From Rhodospirillaceae bacterium (GTDB taxonomy: Bacteria > Pseudomonadota > Alphaproteobacteria > UBA11073), in the NCBI GenBank assembly GCA_003536545.1, contig DPZW01000188.1, positions 1 to 6,711 on the forward strand: 6,711 nt of DNA, written 5' to 3'. The notes under the pieces are model-generated. The model was not told the DNA's origin and made no database searches. It saw only the letters and a list, made by a program, of their open reading frames with translations. A program made the position numbers and the translations under genes. Below, piece by piece: positions 5,828 through 6,711 of the stretch. The number at the start of each line of letters is the position of its first letter. Position 1 is the first letter of the stretch.

Positions 5828-6697
5828 TTATGTTTTAGCGTTTTTCCCCAATTTCGCAAGCGCGGAGACCTGCCGCATGAAGTCACGAGCAGGTTGCGCC
5901 GGACTGCCCAACAGGCGGCTATTCGCCGGAACATCACGCATCACCCCGGACTGTGCACCAATTTGGGCAAAATCACCTATTTCCAGGTGATCCGCCACAC
6001 CAGCCTGCGCCGCCAGCACGGCGTATTTCCCAAGCTTGCTAGAGCCCGCAACACCGGATTGCGAAACAAGAATAGCCCCATCTCCCACGACCACATTATG
6101 GCCAATCATCACCAGATTATCGATAATCACATGACTGCCAATCACGGTATCCGCCAGGGCCCCGCGATCAATGGCAGCATTCGCACCGATCTCTGTATCC
6201 CGCCCCACTAAGACACGGCCCAATTGTGGCATTCGCACATGACGGCCCTGATGCGTGACAAAACCAAAACCATCCTGACCAATGCGCGCACCGGGAAGCA
6301 CCGTCACATCATCCGCCAAAATAGCATGACTGATTGTCACGTTCGCGCCAATGCGGCAGCGCGCGCCAATTTTAACGCCTTGGCCAATCACGCTATTCGC
6401 GCCGATGACTGTTTCATCACCAATTTCTGCATTTGCACCGACCACAGCACCATACTGAATGATCGCTGATTTGCTGATTGTTGCAGAGGGTGAAATTGGC
6501 TTCGCGTCACTTAAACCGGGTTGTTCTGATGGTGGGTAAAGCAAATGGATAGCCGTAATAAAATGCAATTGCGGCGTAGGCGTTTCAATCACAATTTTTC
6601 CGGGCAGCTGCAATGCCAATTCAGGCTTTGCAAGAATGAAACTGGCTGCACTCTCGCGGACTGCGTCCAGAAATCTCGGGCTTTCAATAAAAACCAG
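5828..6697 (-). CDS. lpxD: UDP-3-O-acylglucosamine N-acyltransferase (N-terminus missing)
   Basis: LpxD adds a 3-hydroxyacyl chain from ACP to the 2-amino group of UDP-3-O-acyl-glucosamine, the third step of lipid A synthesis; it is a left-handed beta-helix trimer. The 289 visible residues start inside the N-terminal uridine-binding domain (VFIESPRFLDAV, visible residues 2-13). Hexapeptide repeats follow from about residue 68. DGFGF, the segment ending IDRGAL and IGHNVVVG are typical; the catalytic histidine is visible residue 200 (codon 6098-6100), and a second conserved histidine (ADHLEIGD) follows 37 residues later, the same spacing as E. coli H239 and H276. About 40-50 N-terminal residues are missing. 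The TTG at 6619 could be read as a start but lies inside the conserved domain and is rejected. The frame stays open through the 14 terminal bases, but those are adapter. First visible gene of the operon; its promoter is outside. Confidence 0.95.
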   Translation of the reverse strand: MVFIESPRFLDAVRESAASFILAKPELALQLPGKIVIETPTPQLHFITAIHLLYPPSEQPGLSDAKPISPSATISKSAIIQYGAVVGANAEIGDETVIGANSVIGQGVKIGARCRIGANVTISHAILADDVTVLPGARIGQDGFGFVTHQGRHVRMPQLGRVLVGRDTEIGANAAIDRGALADTVIGSHVIIDNLVMIGHNVVVGDGAILVSQSGVAGSSKLGKYAVLAAQAGVADHLEIGDFAQIGAQSGVMRDVPANSRLLGSPAQPARDFMRQVSALAKLGKNAKT

Positions 6698-6711
6698 AGA
6701 TCGGAAGAGCG
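6698..6711. other. Illumina sequencing adapter remnant (assembly artefact)
   Basis: The final 14 bases, AGATCGGAAGAGCG, are identical to the start of the Illumina TruSeq adapter; the reverse complement CGCTCTTCCGATCT is the 3' end of the matching sequencing primer. It sits exactly at the window end, interrupting lpxD where homologues continue. These bases should be trimmed and the codons they seem to encode ignored. Confidence 0.95.

Noticed and set aside
5483..6211. A 242-codon open frame on the plus strand across fabZ and lpxD
   Set aside because: It is antisense to two well-supported conserved genes, crosses their boundary, and its product is His/Arg/Asn-rich as expected from the complement of hexapeptide-repeat coding.
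6617..6619. TTG as the lpxD start codon
   Set aside because: The 26 codons upstream continue the conserved N-terminal domain of LpxD, so the gene simply runs off the contig end.

Overview
The window looks like ordinary chromosome from a Gram-negative bacterium, most likely an alphaproteobacterium. It carries lipid A genes (lpxD, fabZ, lpxA, lpxB), an E. coli-type hexameric citrate synthase gene convergent with lpxB, and a short B. subtilis-type adenylosuccinate lyase. A gltA gene tail-to-tail with the lpx cluster is a layout I associate with Alphaproteobacteria; the lineage is inference from content and order, not from a search. Base composition is near 50% G+C by eye, with an AT-richer stretch around the one unrecognised gene.

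Layout, left to right. Positions 1-779 (minus) hold the first 259 codons of purB, cut by the window edge just before the usual signature loop. An 84-base divergent spacer with a plausible sigma70-type promoter leads into an unrecognised 223-residue gene at 864-1535 (plus). It ends five bases from the stop codon of cutA (1541-1861, minus), with which it is convergent. The 142-base divergent spacer 1862-2003 holds a possible leaderless promoter for cutA and the leader of gltA (2004-3440, plus). Citrate synthase here has a Lys/Pro/Ala-rich N-terminal tail that typical homologues lack. gltA is convergent with lpxB and overlaps it by 15 bases; a strong 15-bp terminator hairpin for gltA lies inside the last codons of lpxB.

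From 3426 to the right end, the minus strand is one tightly packed operon transcribed lpxD-fabZ-lpxA-lpxB, with gaps of 1-4 bases. It acts in lipid A synthesis: LpxA adds the first hydroxyacyl chain to UDP-GlcNAc, LpxD adds the second pair of chains, LpxB joins the two sugars, and FabZ dehydrates hydroxyacyl-ACP, competing with LpxA and LpxD for that pool. lpxI, often between lpxA and lpxB in Alphaproteobacteria, is absent here.

The last 14 bases (6698-6711) exactly match an Illumina adapter end and are not genome, so lpxD is truncated by an assembly artefact. I see no CRISPR array, tRNA, rRNA, insertion sequence or obvious novel multigene system. The most notable points are the citrate synthase tail, the terminator embedded in lpxB, the unrecognised gene and the adapter.
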